64,000 nucleotides of DNA from Sphingomonas echinoides. Lineage in GTDB: Bacteria > Pseudomonadota > Alphaproteobacteria > Sphingomonadales > Sphingomonadaceae. Positions within the stretch are counted from its first letter, which is position 1. Each line of letters opens with the position of its first letter. The stretch spans positions 62,001 through 126,000 of the forward strand of contig NZ_JAPYKK010000001.1 in assembly GCF_029623395.1 (NCBI RefSeq). The letters run 5' to 3'. Below, piece after piece: positions 19,278 to 28,982 of this stretch. Both the position numbers and the translations under genes were made by a program. The notes under the pieces are model-generated. The model was not told the origin of the DNA. It made no database searches and saw nothing but the letters and a program-made list of their open reading frames with translations.

Positions 19278-20636
19278 ATGACGAGTCAAGTGGGCAGATG
19301 GAGCGGCGAGAACCGGTCCGCTGCGCAACGGGTCGCCGACTATGATTGGGACGATACGCTGATCGCGGCGAGCGCCGAAATCGCTACGATCATTAGTGGT
19401 GACGAGCTGGCGATCTCGCGGACGTTCTGGGAGTATTATCTGGCTTTGCCGGTATCGGCCCATATTCGTCCGATGTTCGACGAAGCCGCGCTCGCATCGA
19501 ATGTCGCGGAAAGCGGTCGCTATACGCTCCTGAAATATGCGGCACCGAAGAGCGAGGAGTGGGCGCGCATGGCGACGCACCACGTCGCCAGATCGCAAAA
19601 CGCGGGAATCCCGTTGCAAGCGCTGCTGGCCTCGTTGAGTTTCGCGCACAGTTGCACGCTGCGCCTGATCGAGGAAAAGATTGGCGTCGCATCGCCCCGC
19701 CTCCGCATCCTGGCGGATGCGGTACAACGGCTGGCGCTGGTCGAGGCAGATGTCATGGCGTCGCATCTCGGCACGCACGACGCCGAACGCACACGCGCAG
19801 AACGCCGCGACCGTTCCGCGCATTTCAGCGAAACGATCGCCACGTCGATCGAAGGCACCGTGGCTCTGGGCAATCGCTTGCGGGTCCAGGCCCAGGGTGC
19901 GGCTTGTTCGACGCGCGGGATGACCGGCAAGACCAGCGAAGTCGCCGCCGCCGCAGAGCAATCCGCCACCGCCATGCGCGAAGCGGCACAGACCGCCGCC
20001 GGCCTGATTCGCGCGATCGAGGACGCCCGCACCGAAGTCGAGGCGGCAACCGCGATCGCGACACGCGCCTCGACCCAGGCGGGGACCGCGGTCTGTATGT
20101 CGGAGACGCTCAGCGATCACGCCAAGTCGATCGAATCGATCCTTGGGCTGATCCGCGACATCGCCGGACAGACCAACCTGCTCGCCCTCAATGCCACGAT
20201 CGAAGCCGCCCGCGCGGGCGATGCCGGTCGCGGGTTCGCCGTGGTTGCGCAGGAAGTGAAAAGCCTCGCGAGCCAGACCGCGCGCGCGACCGACGATATC
20301 GCGTCGCAAATCTCCGCCATACAGTCCGCCACCCGCTCGACCGTCGCCACCAACGCGTCGATCAAGGCGACCGTCGGCGAAGTTCAGGAAAGCGCGATCC
20401 GCATCCGCCATGCCATGGAAGCGCAAGCACAGACGGTGACGGCCATCACCGCAGCAGTTGACGAAACCGCGCTCGCAGCGGACTCGATGTCGCACACGAT
20501 CGTCGCAATCCGCGAGGATACCGACCATATCGCTGGTGAAATCGACACGCTTGAACGCGAATTTGGCAAGGTCGATGATCAATTGCGGGATCTGAAGGGC
20601 GCAGCAGACGCGTTTTCGGCGAGCGCCGCCGCCTGA
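19278..20636 (+). CDS. Globin-coupled methyl-accepting sensor protein 2
   Basis: The paralogue of the preceding gene has the same length (452). The N-terminal protoglobin-like domain keeps a histidine pair, His101-His102 in [13 protein letters not shown], where the proximal haem ligand of HemAT-type sensors is expected. The C-terminal signalling domain is almost identical to that of paralogue 1 from about residue 205 on, with the same [15 protein letters not shown] tip. It is probably an oxygen or redox sensor that signals to a distant chemotaxis-type or other histidine kinase; the signal is inferred from the family. It is likely co-transcribed with paralogue 1. Confidence 0.86.
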   Translation: MTSQVGRWSGENRSAAQRVADYDWDDTLIAASAEIATIISGDELAISRTFWEYYLALPVSAHIRPMFDEAALASNVAESGRYTLLKYAAPKSEEWARMATHHVARSQNAGIPLQALLASLSFAHSCTLRLIEEKIGVASPRLRILADAVQRLALVEADVMASHLGTHDAERTRAERRDRSAHFSETIATSIEGTVALGNRLRVQAQGAACSTRGMTGKTSEVAAAAEQSATAMREAAQTAAGLIRAIEDARTEVEAATAIATRASTQAGTAVCMSETLSDHAKSIESILGLIRDIAGQTNLLALNATIEAARAGDAGRGFAVVAQEVKSLASQTARATDDIASQISAIQSATRSTVATNASIKATVGEVQESAIRIRHAMEAQAQTVTAITAAVDETALAADSMSHTIVAIREDTDHIAGEIDTLEREFGKVDDQLRDLKGAADAFSASAAA

Positions 20637-20689
20637 TATCGCATCCGGCGAGGGTTGGTTGCGCCGCGGGTCCCCGGTAGGACAGGCAC

Positions 20690-21388
20690 ATGACTAACAT
20701 TCTTCTCACCGGTTCGTCGCGCGGCATCGGTGCCGCCATCGCAGCAACGCTCGATCGTCCCGACGTCGCGATCGTCGGGCACGGCACCCGCAGCGGCATC
20801 CCGGCAGACTTCGCCGATCCCGCCGCGCCGCGCGCCTTGTGGGATGCAGCGCTCGAACGGCTTGGCGGCACGATCGACGTATTGATCAACAATGCCGGGG
20901 TGTTCGACGCCAACCCGTTGGAAAACGACGATCACGCATGGGTCGAGGCGTGGGACCGCACGATGCGCATCAACCTTACCGCCGCCGCAGAGCTATGCCG
21001 GTTGGCGGTGCTGCACTGGCAAAGCCGTGGCACCGGCGGTCGAATCGTCAACGTCGCGAGCCGCGCTGCCTATCGCGGGGATTCGCCTGCGCACTGGCAT
21101 TACGCCGCGTCCAAGGCGGGAATGGTAGCAATGACCAAGAGCATCGCGCGTGGCTACGCCAGCGAAGGCATTCTGGCCTTCGCCATATGCCCCGGCTTCA
21201 CGATGACCGGCATGGCGGACGACTATCTGTCGAGCCGCGGGGGCGACAAACTTCTGGCGGACATTCCGCTCGGCCGCGTCGCCGCGCCGGACGAAGTCGC
21301 GGATGTTGCGCGTTTTCTTGCGCTGGAGGCGCCAGCGTCCATGACCGGCGCCGTGCTCGACGTAAACGGCGCGAGCTACGTGCGGTAA
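20690..21388 (+). CDS. Short-chain dehydrogenase/reductase
   Basis: A classical SDR of 232 residues. Seen are the cofactor motif TGSSRGIG (7-14), NNAG (67-70), Ser124, and the catalytic Tyr138 and Lys142 in YAASKAG. The C-terminal FLALEAPASMTGAVLDVNG is typical. It is 53 bases after the second sensor gene and convergent with the GH43 gene. At the edge of a sugar-acid locus it could oxidise an aldose or a sugar acid, but substrate specificity cannot be read from sequence. Confidence 0.85.
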   Translation: MTNILLTGSSRGIGAAIAATLDRPDVAIVGHGTRSGIPADFADPAAPRALWDAALERLGGTIDVLINNAGVFDANPLENDDHAWVEAWDRTMRINLTAAAELCRLAVLHWQSRGTGGRIVNVASRAAYRGDSPAHWHYAASKAGMVAMTKSIARGYASEGILAFAICPGFTMTGMADDYLSSRGGDKLLADIPLGRVAAPDEVADVARFLALEAPASMTGAVLDVNGASYVR

Positions 21389-21444
21389 CGACGGCGGGCT
21401 GCGCATCAGGAACGAATCAATTACCTGAAAACCGCGCAAGGCCG

Positions 21445-23127
21445 TCACCGCTTCCCTTGCGCAAACGGTCCGATCATCGTCCCGACGAACCCACCCGCCT
21501 TGTTGGTGCTGAGATTGGTCGCGTCCACGTCTGGCGCGAGCGTCACCCACTGTTTCCCGACTGCAAAAGCGAGATCGTACCGCCCGCCCCGCGCAGAGAT
21601 TCGGAAACGCACCGGCCCCGCGACCGAAACCGCGCGCTCTGCCAAAGTCACGCCGGTGCGGGGTTCATCCTTCCCGGCACGCCGCGCCGCGCGGATGAAG
21701 GTCTTGCCGTCATGCCGGGTCAGCGCGATCGTCAGGAAATAGGCGTCGTTCTGGAGGGCGGCGAGCCCCGCCATCTCTCCCTCACCGGGCGTGAAGCGAA
21801 CCTCGGTGGTGACGCTCGCGGTGCTGTGTTCCTGTCGCCGCGCGACGAACGCAGGCTTACCAAAATCGCCAATTCCGTCGGTCAGCGGATCAAGGTGCAA
21901 CGTGCCTCCGCCAAGTTGATACGGCGCACCGCGCATCGTCATCCACTCAAGCCCCAGCCGCGGCCCCGTAAAATCGGTCCGAACCGAAAAGGTCCCAGTC
22001 AGCGGCACGGAATGCGCCGTCACCGCCGGCAACGGTGCGCGCACCACACGCGGCACGGTCTGGCCCTTGGGCAGGATGACCGGCCAGCCCGATGACCAGT
22101 CGACCGGCAGCAGGAAGGTCTCGCGCCCGATGTTGTAATAGTCCTGCGCATACGGCCGGGTCCCGAGGAACACCGACCACCAGCGCCCATCCGGCAGTTG
22201 CACCAGATCGGCATGCCCGGTCGCGCTGATCGGATCGGCGCGACCGGCGGGCTGGTCGCGTTGGGTCAGGATCGGGTTGATCGCTCGCGGTGCGGGGACA
22301 TAGGGTCCGGTCACCGAGTCCGATTTGAATACGACCTGGCTGTGATTGACGCTGGTGCCGCCCTCCGCCGCGGTCAGATAATAAGCGTCCTTGACGCGGT
22401 AGATATGCGGTCCCTCGATCCAGACCGGCTTCGCGGAAAGATCGACCCCGCCGTTGACAACCATCTTGGCATTGCCGAGCATCTTGAGGCGAACCGGATC
22501 GAACTGTTCGATCCACAGCGCGCGATGCCCATCATAGGTCGATCCGCCGACAGGTTCACGGTTGTTGATGAGCCACGCCTTGCCATCGGTATCGAAGAAC
22601 AGCGACGGATCGATCCCCTCGACCGTCGACAGGAACACCGGGTCCGACCACGGCCCCGCCGGATTGGTCGCGGTGATGACGAAGTTTCCGCCGCACCGGA
22701 CGCAGGTGTTGACGATATAGAACCGTCCCGCATGATAGTTGATCGCGGGCGCGAACACGCCTTCCGACATGCCGCGCCCGGTGAAATCGAGCTGGCTCGG
22801 CCGGTCGATCGCGTTGCCGATCTGCCGCCAATGGACGAGGTCACGGCTGTGGAACACCGGGATGCCGGGGAACCAGGAGAAGGTCGAGTTGACCAGATAA
22901 TAGTCCGCGCCGACGCGGACGATGCTGGGGTCGGGGTGATAGCCCGCGAGGATCGGATTGCGATAGCTTCCCGCCGGGACCGCGGTCCCGTCGGTGCCGC
23001 GATATTCCACCCAGTCGAACCGCGCCGGGCCCGCCGCCTGCGCGCTGCCTGCGACCGAAGCGATCACCGCCGTTGCGATTGCAGCGGATCGGATCGTCGT
23101 CGAAATCGGTCGGGACATAGCGCGCAT
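21445..23127 (-). CDS. Secreted glycoside hydrolase family 43 (beta-xylosidase or alpha-L-arabinofuranosidase)
   Basis: An exported GH43 enzyme of 560 residues. The signal peptide spans residues 1 to about 31 (IRSAAIATAVIASVAGSAQA, cleavage AQA-AG). The five-bladed propeller starts at NPILAGYHPDPSIVRVGADYY, whose Asp after HP is the family general base. The WIEGPHIYR segment carries the general-acid Glu. The C-terminal third (about 370-560) resembles the beta-sandwich found in XynB-type enzymes. The ATG at 23127 is used; a Met three codons later is also possible. The open frame continues 630 bases further upstream inside the divergent aldehyde dehydrogenase gene and is spurious. It probably releases pentoses for the pathway encoded divergently. 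Confidence 0.88.
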   Translation of the reverse strand: MRAMSRPISTTIRSAAIATAVIASVAGSAQAAGPARFDWVEYRGTDGTAVPAGSYRNPILAGYHPDPSIVRVGADYYLVNSTFSWFPGIPVFHSRDLVHWRQIGNAIDRPSQLDFTGRGMSEGVFAPAINYHAGRFYIVNTCVRCGGNFVITATNPAGPWSDPVFLSTVEGIDPSLFFDTDGKAWLINNREPVGGSTYDGHRALWIEQFDPVRLKMLGNAKMVVNGGVDLSAKPVWIEGPHIYRVKDAYYLTAAEGGTSVNHSQVVFKSDSVTGPYVPAPRAINPILTQRDQPAGRADPISATGHADLVQLPDGRWWSVFLGTRPYAQDYYNIGRETFLLPVDWSSGWPVILPKGQTVPRVVRAPLPAVTAHSVPLTGTFSVRTDFTGPRLGLEWMTMRGAPYQLGGGTLHLDPLTDGIGDFGKPAFVARRQEHSTASVTTEVRFTPGEGEMAGLAALQNDAYFLTIALTRHDGKTFIRAARRAGKDEPRTGVTLAERAVSVAGPVRFRISARGGRYDLAFAVGKQWVTLAPDVDATNLSTNKAGGFVGTMIGPFAQGKR

Positions 23128-23165
23128 GGTCAGTCTCGCCTTGCAGTTGGTCGCGGCAAACCCTA

Positions 23166-23181
23166 TTATGTCTGAGTTATT
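23166..23181. promoter_or_regulatory. Candidate operator, site 1 (TCTGA-centred)
   Basis: TTATGTCTGAGTTATT lies in the 69-base divergent gap between the GH43 and aldehyde dehydrogenase genes. Similar AT-rich sequences around TCTGA occur at 31555-31573 (reverse complement) and 38755-38772, each in another divergent promoter region of the same sugar locus. Binding by one of the two local FadR-type GntR regulators is an inference. Confidence 0.45.
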
Positions 23182-23196
23182 ATGGAAGGGCTTTTC

Positions 23197-24777
23197 GTGA
23201 TCGATGGAGCAATTTTGGTCGGTACTGACGTTCGTCAGGCCGATACGCGGTTTACCGCAATCAACCCCGCGACCGGCGAAACGCTCGAGCCGAACTTCTC
23301 GGCTGCCGGTCCTGACGCAGTCGCGGAGGCTGCCGCACTGGCAGAAGAAGCATTCCCGGTCTATTCGACGACCGACCTGCCGACACGCGCAGCGTTCCTG
23401 GAAGCGATCGCCGAGGCGATCCTTGCGATCGGCGACGACCTGATCGTCCGTGCGATGGCCGAAAGCGGGTTGCCCCGCCCCCGCCTCGAAGGCGAACGCG
23501 GCCGTACCGTTGGCCAGCTTCGCATGTTCGCGCAGATGGTGCGCCAGGGCGACTTCCTTGACGCAACGATCGACCCGGCTCTCCCGGATCGCGCTCCGTT
23601 GCCCCGCCCCGACCTGCGCCGCATCAATGTCGCGGTCGGCCCGGTGGCGGTGTTCGGCGCGTCCAACTTCCCGCTCGCCTTCTCGGTTGCTGGCGGCGAC
23701 ACGGCGTCCGCCTTCGCGGCGGGTTGCCCGGTGATCGTCAAGGGCCATCCGGCGCATCCCGGCACCGGTGAACTCGTCGCGCGTGCGATCGCGTCAGCGG
23801 TTCAGTCGAGCGGCTTGCCGGCGGGCGTGTTCTCCTATCTTCCCGGCGATACCAATGCGCTCGGTGGCGCGCTCGTGGCGGACCCACGCGTCAAGGCGGT
23901 CGGGTTTACCGGGTCGCGCGGCGGTGGCCTTGCGCTGATGAAGATCGCGGCAGAGCGCGATGAGCCGATCCCGGTCTATGCCGAAATGTCGAGCATCAAC
24001 CCGGTCATCCTGTTCCCTGCCGCGCTTGCCGCGCGTGCGAAAGAACTGGGCGCGGCTTATGTCCAGTCGCTGACGATGGGCGCGGGGCAGTTCTGCACCA
24101 ATCCCGGGTTGGTGATTGCGGTCGAAGGCCCAGATCTCGACACGTTCGTCGCTGCCGCTGGCGAAGCGCTCACCGGCAGCGCCGCGTCGACGATGCTGTC
24201 GCCGGGGATCCACGAAGCCTATGAAAAGGGCGTCGAGGCACTTAGCGGACATGCGGCGGTTCGCACCGTCGCGCGCGGGGTCGACACCACCGGCCCGAAC
24301 CAGGCAATCGGCGCGGTGTTTGAAACCGACGCGGCGAGCTTCCTCGCGGATCGTGCGCTCGGGCATGAAGTGTTCGGCTCCTCCTCGGTCGTGGTGCGCT
24401 GCAAGGACTTGACCGAAGTCGGCCATGTCATCGCATCGCTCGAAGGCCAGCTGACCGCGACGGTCCAGATCGATGACGGCGATGCCGAAGCCGCGGCGGG
24501 GATCGTCCCGATCATCGCCGGGCGCGTTGGGCGTATCCTTGCGAACGGGTGGCCGACGGGAGTCGAGGTGAGCCATGCGATGGTGCATGGCGGTCCCTTC
24601 CCTGCGACCAGCGATGGACGCACCACTTCGGTCGGAACGCTCGCCATTTACCGCTTCCTGCGACCGGTTTCGTTCCAAAATCTACCGCAAGCGATGCTTC
24701 CTGCAGCGCTTCGCGACGGAAATCCGTGGGATATTGCACGCCGGATCGACGGTGTGCGGGAAGCGTCCGCTCGATGA
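23197..24777 (+). CDS. 2-oxoglutarate semialdehyde dehydrogenase (aldehyde dehydrogenase family)
   Basis: An NAD(P)-dependent aldehyde dehydrogenase of 526 residues. Seen are the Asn segment [11 protein letters not shown], the cofactor-site GFTGSRGGG, catalytic base Glu263 in [10 protein letters not shown] and catalytic Cys300 in GQFCTNPG. The sequence pattern is that of the ketoglutarate-semialdehyde dehydrogenases ending oxidative pentose pathways. The GTG at 23197 is chosen because GGAAGG lies 7 bases upstream; an in-frame ATG at 23182 would include that SD. The stop overlaps the next start (ATGA), so it is translationally coupled to the AraD1-like gene. The product 2-oxoglutarate enters the TCA cycle. 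Confidence 0.9.
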   Translation: MIDGAILVGTDVRQADTRFTAINPATGETLEPNFSAAGPDAVAEAAALAEEAFPVYSTTDLPTRAAFLEAIAEAILAIGDDLIVRAMAESGLPRPRLEGERGRTVGQLRMFAQMVRQGDFLDATIDPALPDRAPLPRPDLRRINVAVGPVAVFGASNFPLAFSVAGGDTASAFAAGCPVIVKGHPAHPGTGELVARAIASAVQSSGLPAGVFSYLPGDTNALGGALVADPRVKAVGFTGSRGGGLALMKIAAERDEPIPVYAEMSSINPVILFPAALAARAKELGAAYVQSLTMGAGQFCTNPGLVIAVEGPDLDTFVAAAGEALTGSAASTMLSPGIHEAYEKGVEALSGHAAVRTVARGVDTTGPNQAIGAVFETDAASFLADRALGHEVFGSSSVVVRCKDLTEVGHVIASLEGQLTATVQIDDGDAEAAAGIVPIIAGRVGRILANGWPTGVEVSHAMVHGGPFPATSDGRTTSVGTLAIYRFLRPVSFQNLPQAMLPAALRDGNPWDIARRIDGVREASAR

Positions 24778-25745
24778 TCGCATCGCTCGTACAGTTCGAT
24801 GACGGCGCACGTGGCGTCGCGGCAATGACCTCCGATGGCGCGCGTCGCGTCATCGGGGTATCGACCGTGCTCGAGCTCGCCGAACTCGCGGTCCAGTCCG
24901 AAATCGGGCTGGCGGCGTTGGCGGAAACCCGGCTCGGCGACGCGGTCGATCTGGCGAGCGTCCGGTTGCTGGTCCCGATCGACCATGTCGACGACGCGCA
25001 TCTGCTCGTAAGCGGCACCGGACTGACGCATCTCGGTTCGGCTGAGGGGCGGGACCAGATGCATCGTTCCGCGGTCGAGAATCCGGCGCCGACCGACTCG
25101 ATGAAGATGTTCCTGATGGGCGTCGATGGCGGCAAGCCCGCCGCGAGCGGCGAAGGCGTCCAGCCCGAGTGGTTCTACAAGGGCGACGGCGCGATCCTCG
25201 CGGCACCCGGCGATGAGCTGACGATGCCGGGCTTCGCGCTGGATGGCGGAGAAGAACCGGAAATCGCGGGCGTGTATCTGATCGACGCGAACGGCGCGCC
25301 GGTCCGGATCGGATTCGCGCTTGGCAACGAGTTTTCGGATCACGTCACCGAACGCGGCAATTACCTGTGGCTGGCGCATTCCAAATTGCGTCCGGCGTCG
25401 CTCGGCCCCGAGCTGTTGCTTGGAGAGCTTCCCGCCGACGTGCGGGGCACCAGCCGGATTGTCCGCGACGGCGCGACCGTGTGGGAAAAGCCGTTCCTGT
25501 CGGGCGAGGCGAACATGTCGCACAGCATCGCCAACCTCGAACATCATCATTTCAAATATGCCGGGTTCCGGCGTCCGGGTGATGTCCACGTCCACTTCTT
25601 CGGCACCGCCACCTTGTCGTTCAGCGAAGGGTTCCAGACCCAGCCGGGCGACGTGTTCGAGATCGAAGCGGCGCCGTTCACCCTGCCGGTCCGCAATCCG
25701 CTCGCGGTCGGCGAGGACGCGGTGCCACAGGTCCGCACGCTATAA
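24774..25745 (+). CDS. AraD1-family 2-keto-3-deoxy-L-arabinonate dehydratase (fumarylacetoacetate-hydrolase fold)
   Basis: A 323-residue member of the FAH-fold superfamily, of the AraD1 group. It starts at the ATG at 24774 overlapping the aldehyde dehydrogenase stop. The C-terminal catalytic fold shows [28 protein letters not shown] (metal-binding acidic residues) and [27 protein letters not shown]. AraD1-type enzymes dehydrate 2-keto-3-deoxy-pentonate to 2-oxoglutarate semialdehyde, the substrate of the gene just upstream, so the pairing supports the function. The open frame extending upstream to 24549 is a shadow inside the previous gene. Confidence 0.85.
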   Translation: MIASLVQFDDGARGVAAMTSDGARRVIGVSTVLELAELAVQSEIGLAALAETRLGDAVDLASVRLLVPIDHVDDAHLLVSGTGLTHLGSAEGRDQMHRSAVENPAPTDSMKMFLMGVDGGKPAASGEGVQPEWFYKGDGAILAAPGDELTMPGFALDGGEEPEIAGVYLIDANGAPVRIGFALGNEFSDHVTERGNYLWLAHSKLRPASLGPELLLGELPADVRGTSRIVRDGATVWEKPFLSGEANMSHSIANLEHHHFKYAGFRRPGDVHVHFFGTATLSFSEGFQTQPGDVFEIEAAPFTLPVRNPLAVGEDAVPQVRTL

Positions 25746-25831
25746 CGGCGCGCCGCTCCCCGACATCGGCGCACGACGGACACGGTCGCGCCGATCCGCC
25801 GGGGAGCGGCACGACCGGCGAAGACGATCGC

Positions 25832-26527
25832 CTGCCCGGGCTCCGCATCCACGGCATCATCGCGCATGACATCGGCGTCGAGATCGTCAGCGGCGTGCGC
25901 CAGCCAGGCGCGGTGTTTGGCGGCGAGATCGAAGCGAGCGAAGCGCTGGGCGTTTCGCGCACCGCGTATCGCGAAGCGATCCGTATCCTCGCGGCGAAGG
26001 GGCTGGTGGAAAGCCGCCCGAAAGCAGGAACCCGCGTTACCCCGCGCAGCCGCTGGAACCTGCTCGACGTCGACGTGCTGGCGTGGACGTTCGAGGGTGA
26101 GCCCGACACCGACTTCATCATCGACCTGTTCGAACTGCGCGGCGTGATCGAACCCGCCGCGGCAGCGTTCGCAGCGCGGCGGCGCAGCGACGCGGATCTG
26201 GTGGATCTCGAGGAAGGCATCGCGGCGATGCGGCTGTACGGGCTCAAGGACCCGCGCGGGCAGACCGCGGATCAGCGGTTCCACCGGGCGATCCTGGCGG
26301 CGGCGCGCAACGAACCGCTTGCCGCGCTCGCCAACAGCGTCGGGGCGGCGGTGCGCTGGACGACGACGTTCAAGCAACGCAAACACGCACTCCCCCGCGA
26401 CCCCCTCCCCGATCACGAGCGCGTCCACGACGCGATCGTCGCAGGCGACGCCAAAGCTGCGCACCGCGCCATGGTGGACTTGCTGCGGCTCGCGCTCGGC
26501 GACATGGGGCTGACCGAGCGGGAGTAA
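25832..26527 (+). CDS. FadR-type GntR transcriptional regulator
   Basis: A GntR-family repressor with an FCD ligand-binding domain. The winged HTH shows FGGEIEASEALGVSRTAYREA and LAAKGLVESRPKAGTRV; the FCD helices begin at FIIDLFELRGVIEPAAAAFAA. The first canonical start (GTG 25895) would remove the first HTH helix, while the conserved reading (LRIHGIIAHDIGVEIVSG) continues upstream with no ATG, GTG or TTG. The CTG at 25832 is therefore given as a provisional start. It follows the AraD1-like gene by less than 90 bases and probably controls this locus in response to a sugar acid. Confidence 0.8.
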   Translation: MPGLRIHGIIAHDIGVEIVSGVRQPGAVFGGEIEASEALGVSRTAYREAIRILAAKGLVESRPKAGTRVTPRSRWNLLDVDVLAWTFEGEPDTDFIIDLFELRGVIEPAAAAFAARRRSDADLVDLEEGIAAMRLYGLKDPRGQTADQRFHRAILAAARNEPLAALANSVGAAVRWTTTFKQRKHALPRDPLPDHERVHDAIVAGDAKAAHRAMVDLLRLALGDMGLTERE

Positions 26528-26974
26528 AGCGGCGTGCCGTCCGGTCTCCGGCGGCGGCGAGACGTATCAGAACGTCTTGGAACCGGTCGTTCCTGCGGCA
26601 CACCGGCCTCGTGCCGAGGTTCCGTAGTCCTTTACCGTCGGGGCCTGCTGCCCGCTACAATGACTGGCGCGACTGGCCCCTGCCTTTGCCGGAACGTGCC
26701 TGGTATGGTCTAAGCCGCAGAGGCCCGGCTTCTTTCGGGCAACCGAAGGCGAACTGACCGCAAACGCCTACACCTGGACGTTCAAGCTGGCGATCCAGCC
26801 TTCAGATAACGGCCTTCGTTAAGCGCGATCTTTCCCGTTTCTCCGTCTGCGATTGGCCAATTGAGGGCGGATTTCAGAAGGGAGGTTGCCCCGGATGGCT
26901 GTCTGCGTGATCGCCGGGGAGTGTCCCACTCTAGGTTTGTCTTTGGGAAGGTCTCTACAGTCACCCCGCCTGCA
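26528..26974. other. Non-coding region, possible boundary of an inserted segment
   Basis: 447 bases between the GntR gene and the NmrA-like gene. I see no ORF with coding character. The text has several short, interrupted frames and lower GC than its flanks, as expected of decayed sequence. No terminal inverted repeats or target duplication could be identified by eye. Confidence 0.5.
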
Positions 26975-27934
26975 TCACTTTTTCTGTTGCGCCCCTCGCA
27001 GATCGGCATCGATCAGGGCCGCAACGTCGGTGACCGGAAGGCCATGCCGATCATTGAACGTGCCTGCCTTCGGCCAGGACACACCGCGACCGATCGCGAA
27101 GGCTGCACGGTACTTGCGCATCATGTTTTTCGGATCGTTCGCTAGCTCTTCCATTAGGAAAGGCACGGTCCAAACCGACCGCTTGAAGGCCCGGCCCAGT
27201 GCCACCTCCAATTTTTCCGCGACCTCGCCATATGTGACGGTGTCACCGGCCAGGAAGACGATCTCGTTGCGGATCGTCGGCTCGAAGAACACGATCTCGG
27301 CGGTCAGCATACCGATGTCATCCGGCGTCGTCAGCGTCACAGCGGTATCAAGGCTGCCGAGCGCGTGAACTTCGCTATTCTCCAGATCGACGACACCAAA
27401 GTCTGGCTCGAACAGGTAGCTCATGAACATGCCCGTAGAGATGATGACCCACTCGGTCTTGTCCTGCGAGCGCAGCAACTCGCGCACATCGAGCTGCGCA
27501 TCGAAGATGTCCTGCGGCCCGCCGCGGCCGATCGCGTCGAAGTCGACGCCGAACTGCCACGGGAAATAGCGCGAGATACCGGATTGCAGCGCCGCCTTGG
27601 CGAGCTTCATCGGCGTGTCGATCCCGGCTGCATAGCCTGCACAGCCGATCACCGTGTCGTAGTCCGAAAAGAGCGATGCCAGCTCATCGATCGTGTCGTT
27701 CACCAGGTCGCCGAGCACGATCTCGATCCCGGCTTCGCGGATTTCGGCGATGTCACGCTGCTTGGAGGGATCCCCCGACTCGACGGCACTCTCGCGGAGA
27801 AGGACGCTGATCCTGGCACCGTCGATCCCCTTGGCGCGACGCGCCAGATTGCGGAGCACGGGCATGCCAAGCTCGCCGGCACCCAGGACAAGGCTATTGC
27901 GGGAGTTCACGTTGGAGACTGTATCGTTCATCAT
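26975..27934 (-). CDS. NmrA-like NAD(P)-binding protein (isoflavone-reductase-like)
   Basis: An atypical SDR of the NmrA/isoflavone-reductase type, 319 residues from the ATG at 27934 (MMNDTVSNVNSR; a second ATG at 27931). It has the Rossmann motif LVLGAGELGMPVLRNLARR and the family segment GISRYFPWQFGVDFDAIG. Related proteins are annotated as aromatic alcohol reductases; no catalytic Lys assignment is attempted. It is divergent from an HxlR regulator 51 bases away, the usual arrangement for HxlR-controlled reductases. The pair looks like an independent module placed in the sugar locus. Confidence 0.82.
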   Translation of the reverse strand: MMNDTVSNVNSRNSLVLGAGELGMPVLRNLARRAKGIDGARISVLLRESAVESGDPSKQRDIAEIREAGIEIVLGDLVNDTIDELASLFSDYDTVIGCAGYAAGIDTPMKLAKAALQSGISRYFPWQFGVDFDAIGRGGPQDIFDAQLDVRELLRSQDKTEWVIISTGMFMSYLFEPDFGVVDLENSEVHALGSLDTAVTLTTPDDIGMLTAEIVFFEPTIRNEIVFLAGDTVTYGEVAEKLEVALGRAFKRSVWTVPFLMEELANDPKNMMRKYRAAFAIGRGVSWPKAGTFNDRHGLPVTDVAALIDADLRGAQQKK

Positions 27935-27985
27935 TCTAACTCGTTTCACCGTGGATGCCGGTGATCTGGCTAGCCACGGGCAAAC

Positions 27986-28438
27986 GTGAAAGATGGGTAC
28001 ATGCGTGATACTGCCGTTCAATCTTTAAGCGAGGAGGACATCCTCCGATATTCGCAAACGGTTTGTGACGGCCTGCGGGACGATGACGACGGGGTTCGCC
28101 GTGAGGTGTTGGCCCATGCCGGCAACCGCTGGTCGCTTGGTGTCATCCATACGCTCGGCGTGTACGGCCAGCTTCGCCATGCGGAAATCGGCCGACGGAT
28201 GCACGGTATCACGCAGCGGATGCTGACGCGCACGCTGCGCCATCTGGAGCGCGATGGATTGGTGGTGCGTCACGACTTCGAGGAGGTGGTTCCTCATGTA
28301 GAATATGCTCTATCCGAAACCGGACTGAAGCTACTGGTCAGGATGGTTCCCCTGTGGACGTGGATCGTCGAGAACGTCGACAGCTTTCGCGCATCACGAG
28401 AGATGTTTGATCGGGAACACGCGGGAGAAGCGCCTTGA
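27986..28438 (+). CDS. HxlR-family transcriptional regulator
   Basis: A small winged-helix regulator of the HxlR/MarR-like group, 150 residues. The family core is clear: NRWSLGVIHTLGVYGQLRHAEIGRR, ITQRMLTRTLRHLERDGLVVR and EYALSETG. A single Cys (TVCDG, residue 27) precedes the HTH, where redox-sensing members carry their thiol. The start is GTG 27986 or ATG 28001; neither has a strong SD. It probably controls the divergent NmrA-like gene. Confidence 0.87.
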   Translation: MKDGYMRDTAVQSLSEEDILRYSQTVCDGLRDDDDGVRREVLAHAGNRWSLGVIHTLGVYGQLRHAEIGRRMHGITQRMLTRTLRHLERDGLVVRHDFEEVVPHVEYALSETGLKLLVRMVPLWTWIVENVDSFRASREMFDREHAGEAP

Positions 28439-28982
28439 AGGCGAAATCGGCTTACAGGCTCAGCTTTCTACAAATACCATCGTCTTCGGGAAACGTGGTG
28501 TCCCCCCCTATGGCAGCTATCGGAATAAACCTTCCGGCAAGCAGACAGTCCGCTTTCCACCAGGCCGGGAAGTTCAGGCGCTTCTAGCGTGCCAACGGTT
28601 CGTGAAAGCCGATTGGCAGCTTTCGGACGGTGAAACGGACGGACAGAAAACGCCCAATCCCCCCCACAAGATAGACAGGCTGCTTTTCACCGAAGGCCAA
28701 AACGTTTGCACCCGCCAAGTCGCACACCAAAACACTCAGCGTATGCGGAAGAACGACGACGCGTTTTTGATCGAAACGCCTGTTGCACTCCCACAAGAAA
28801 TCGGTCCCCGATCACGACGAGTAAGCCTTGAGGGCCCGTTGATGGCTCGGAAGGGCCGCGCGCTTGGAACACTGTGATGAACTTGGTTAATTTCGGAGCA
28901 ACCTTTTAACGAGGCCTCACGTAGCTTCCCCCGGCGTGGCAAATCAAAAAAGCTCCGTCTGTAAAAATAGTGGGAGAGTGAA
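28439..28982. other. Long non-coding stretch
   Basis: 544 bases with no credible gene. An open frame at 28407-28877 overlaps the HxlR end, has no ribosome-binding site and no recognisable composition. GC content is visibly lower than in neighbouring genes. The right end (28920-28982) must hold the promoter of the PEP-CTERM-type gene; GGGAGAG at 28971-28977 is its SD. Confidence 0.6.

Noticed and set aside
17781-20582. 933-residue minus-strand open frame opposite the two globin-coupled sensors
   Set aside because: Repeated Arg/Asp/Gly-rich antisense translation; the repetition only mirrors the duplication of the sensors.
23128-23757. Upstream extension of the GH43 reading frame
   Set aside because: It runs antisense inside the aldehyde dehydrogenase gene; the signal peptide begins at 23127.
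26640-26830. Possible transposase remnant between the GntR and NmrA-like genes
   Set aside because: One frame reads RYNDWRDWPLPLPERAWYG, but no transposase motif, inverted repeat or target duplication could be recognised.
28407-28877. 156-residue plus-strand open frame
   Set aside because: Overlaps the HxlR end, has no SD and no coding-like composition; treated as non-coding.
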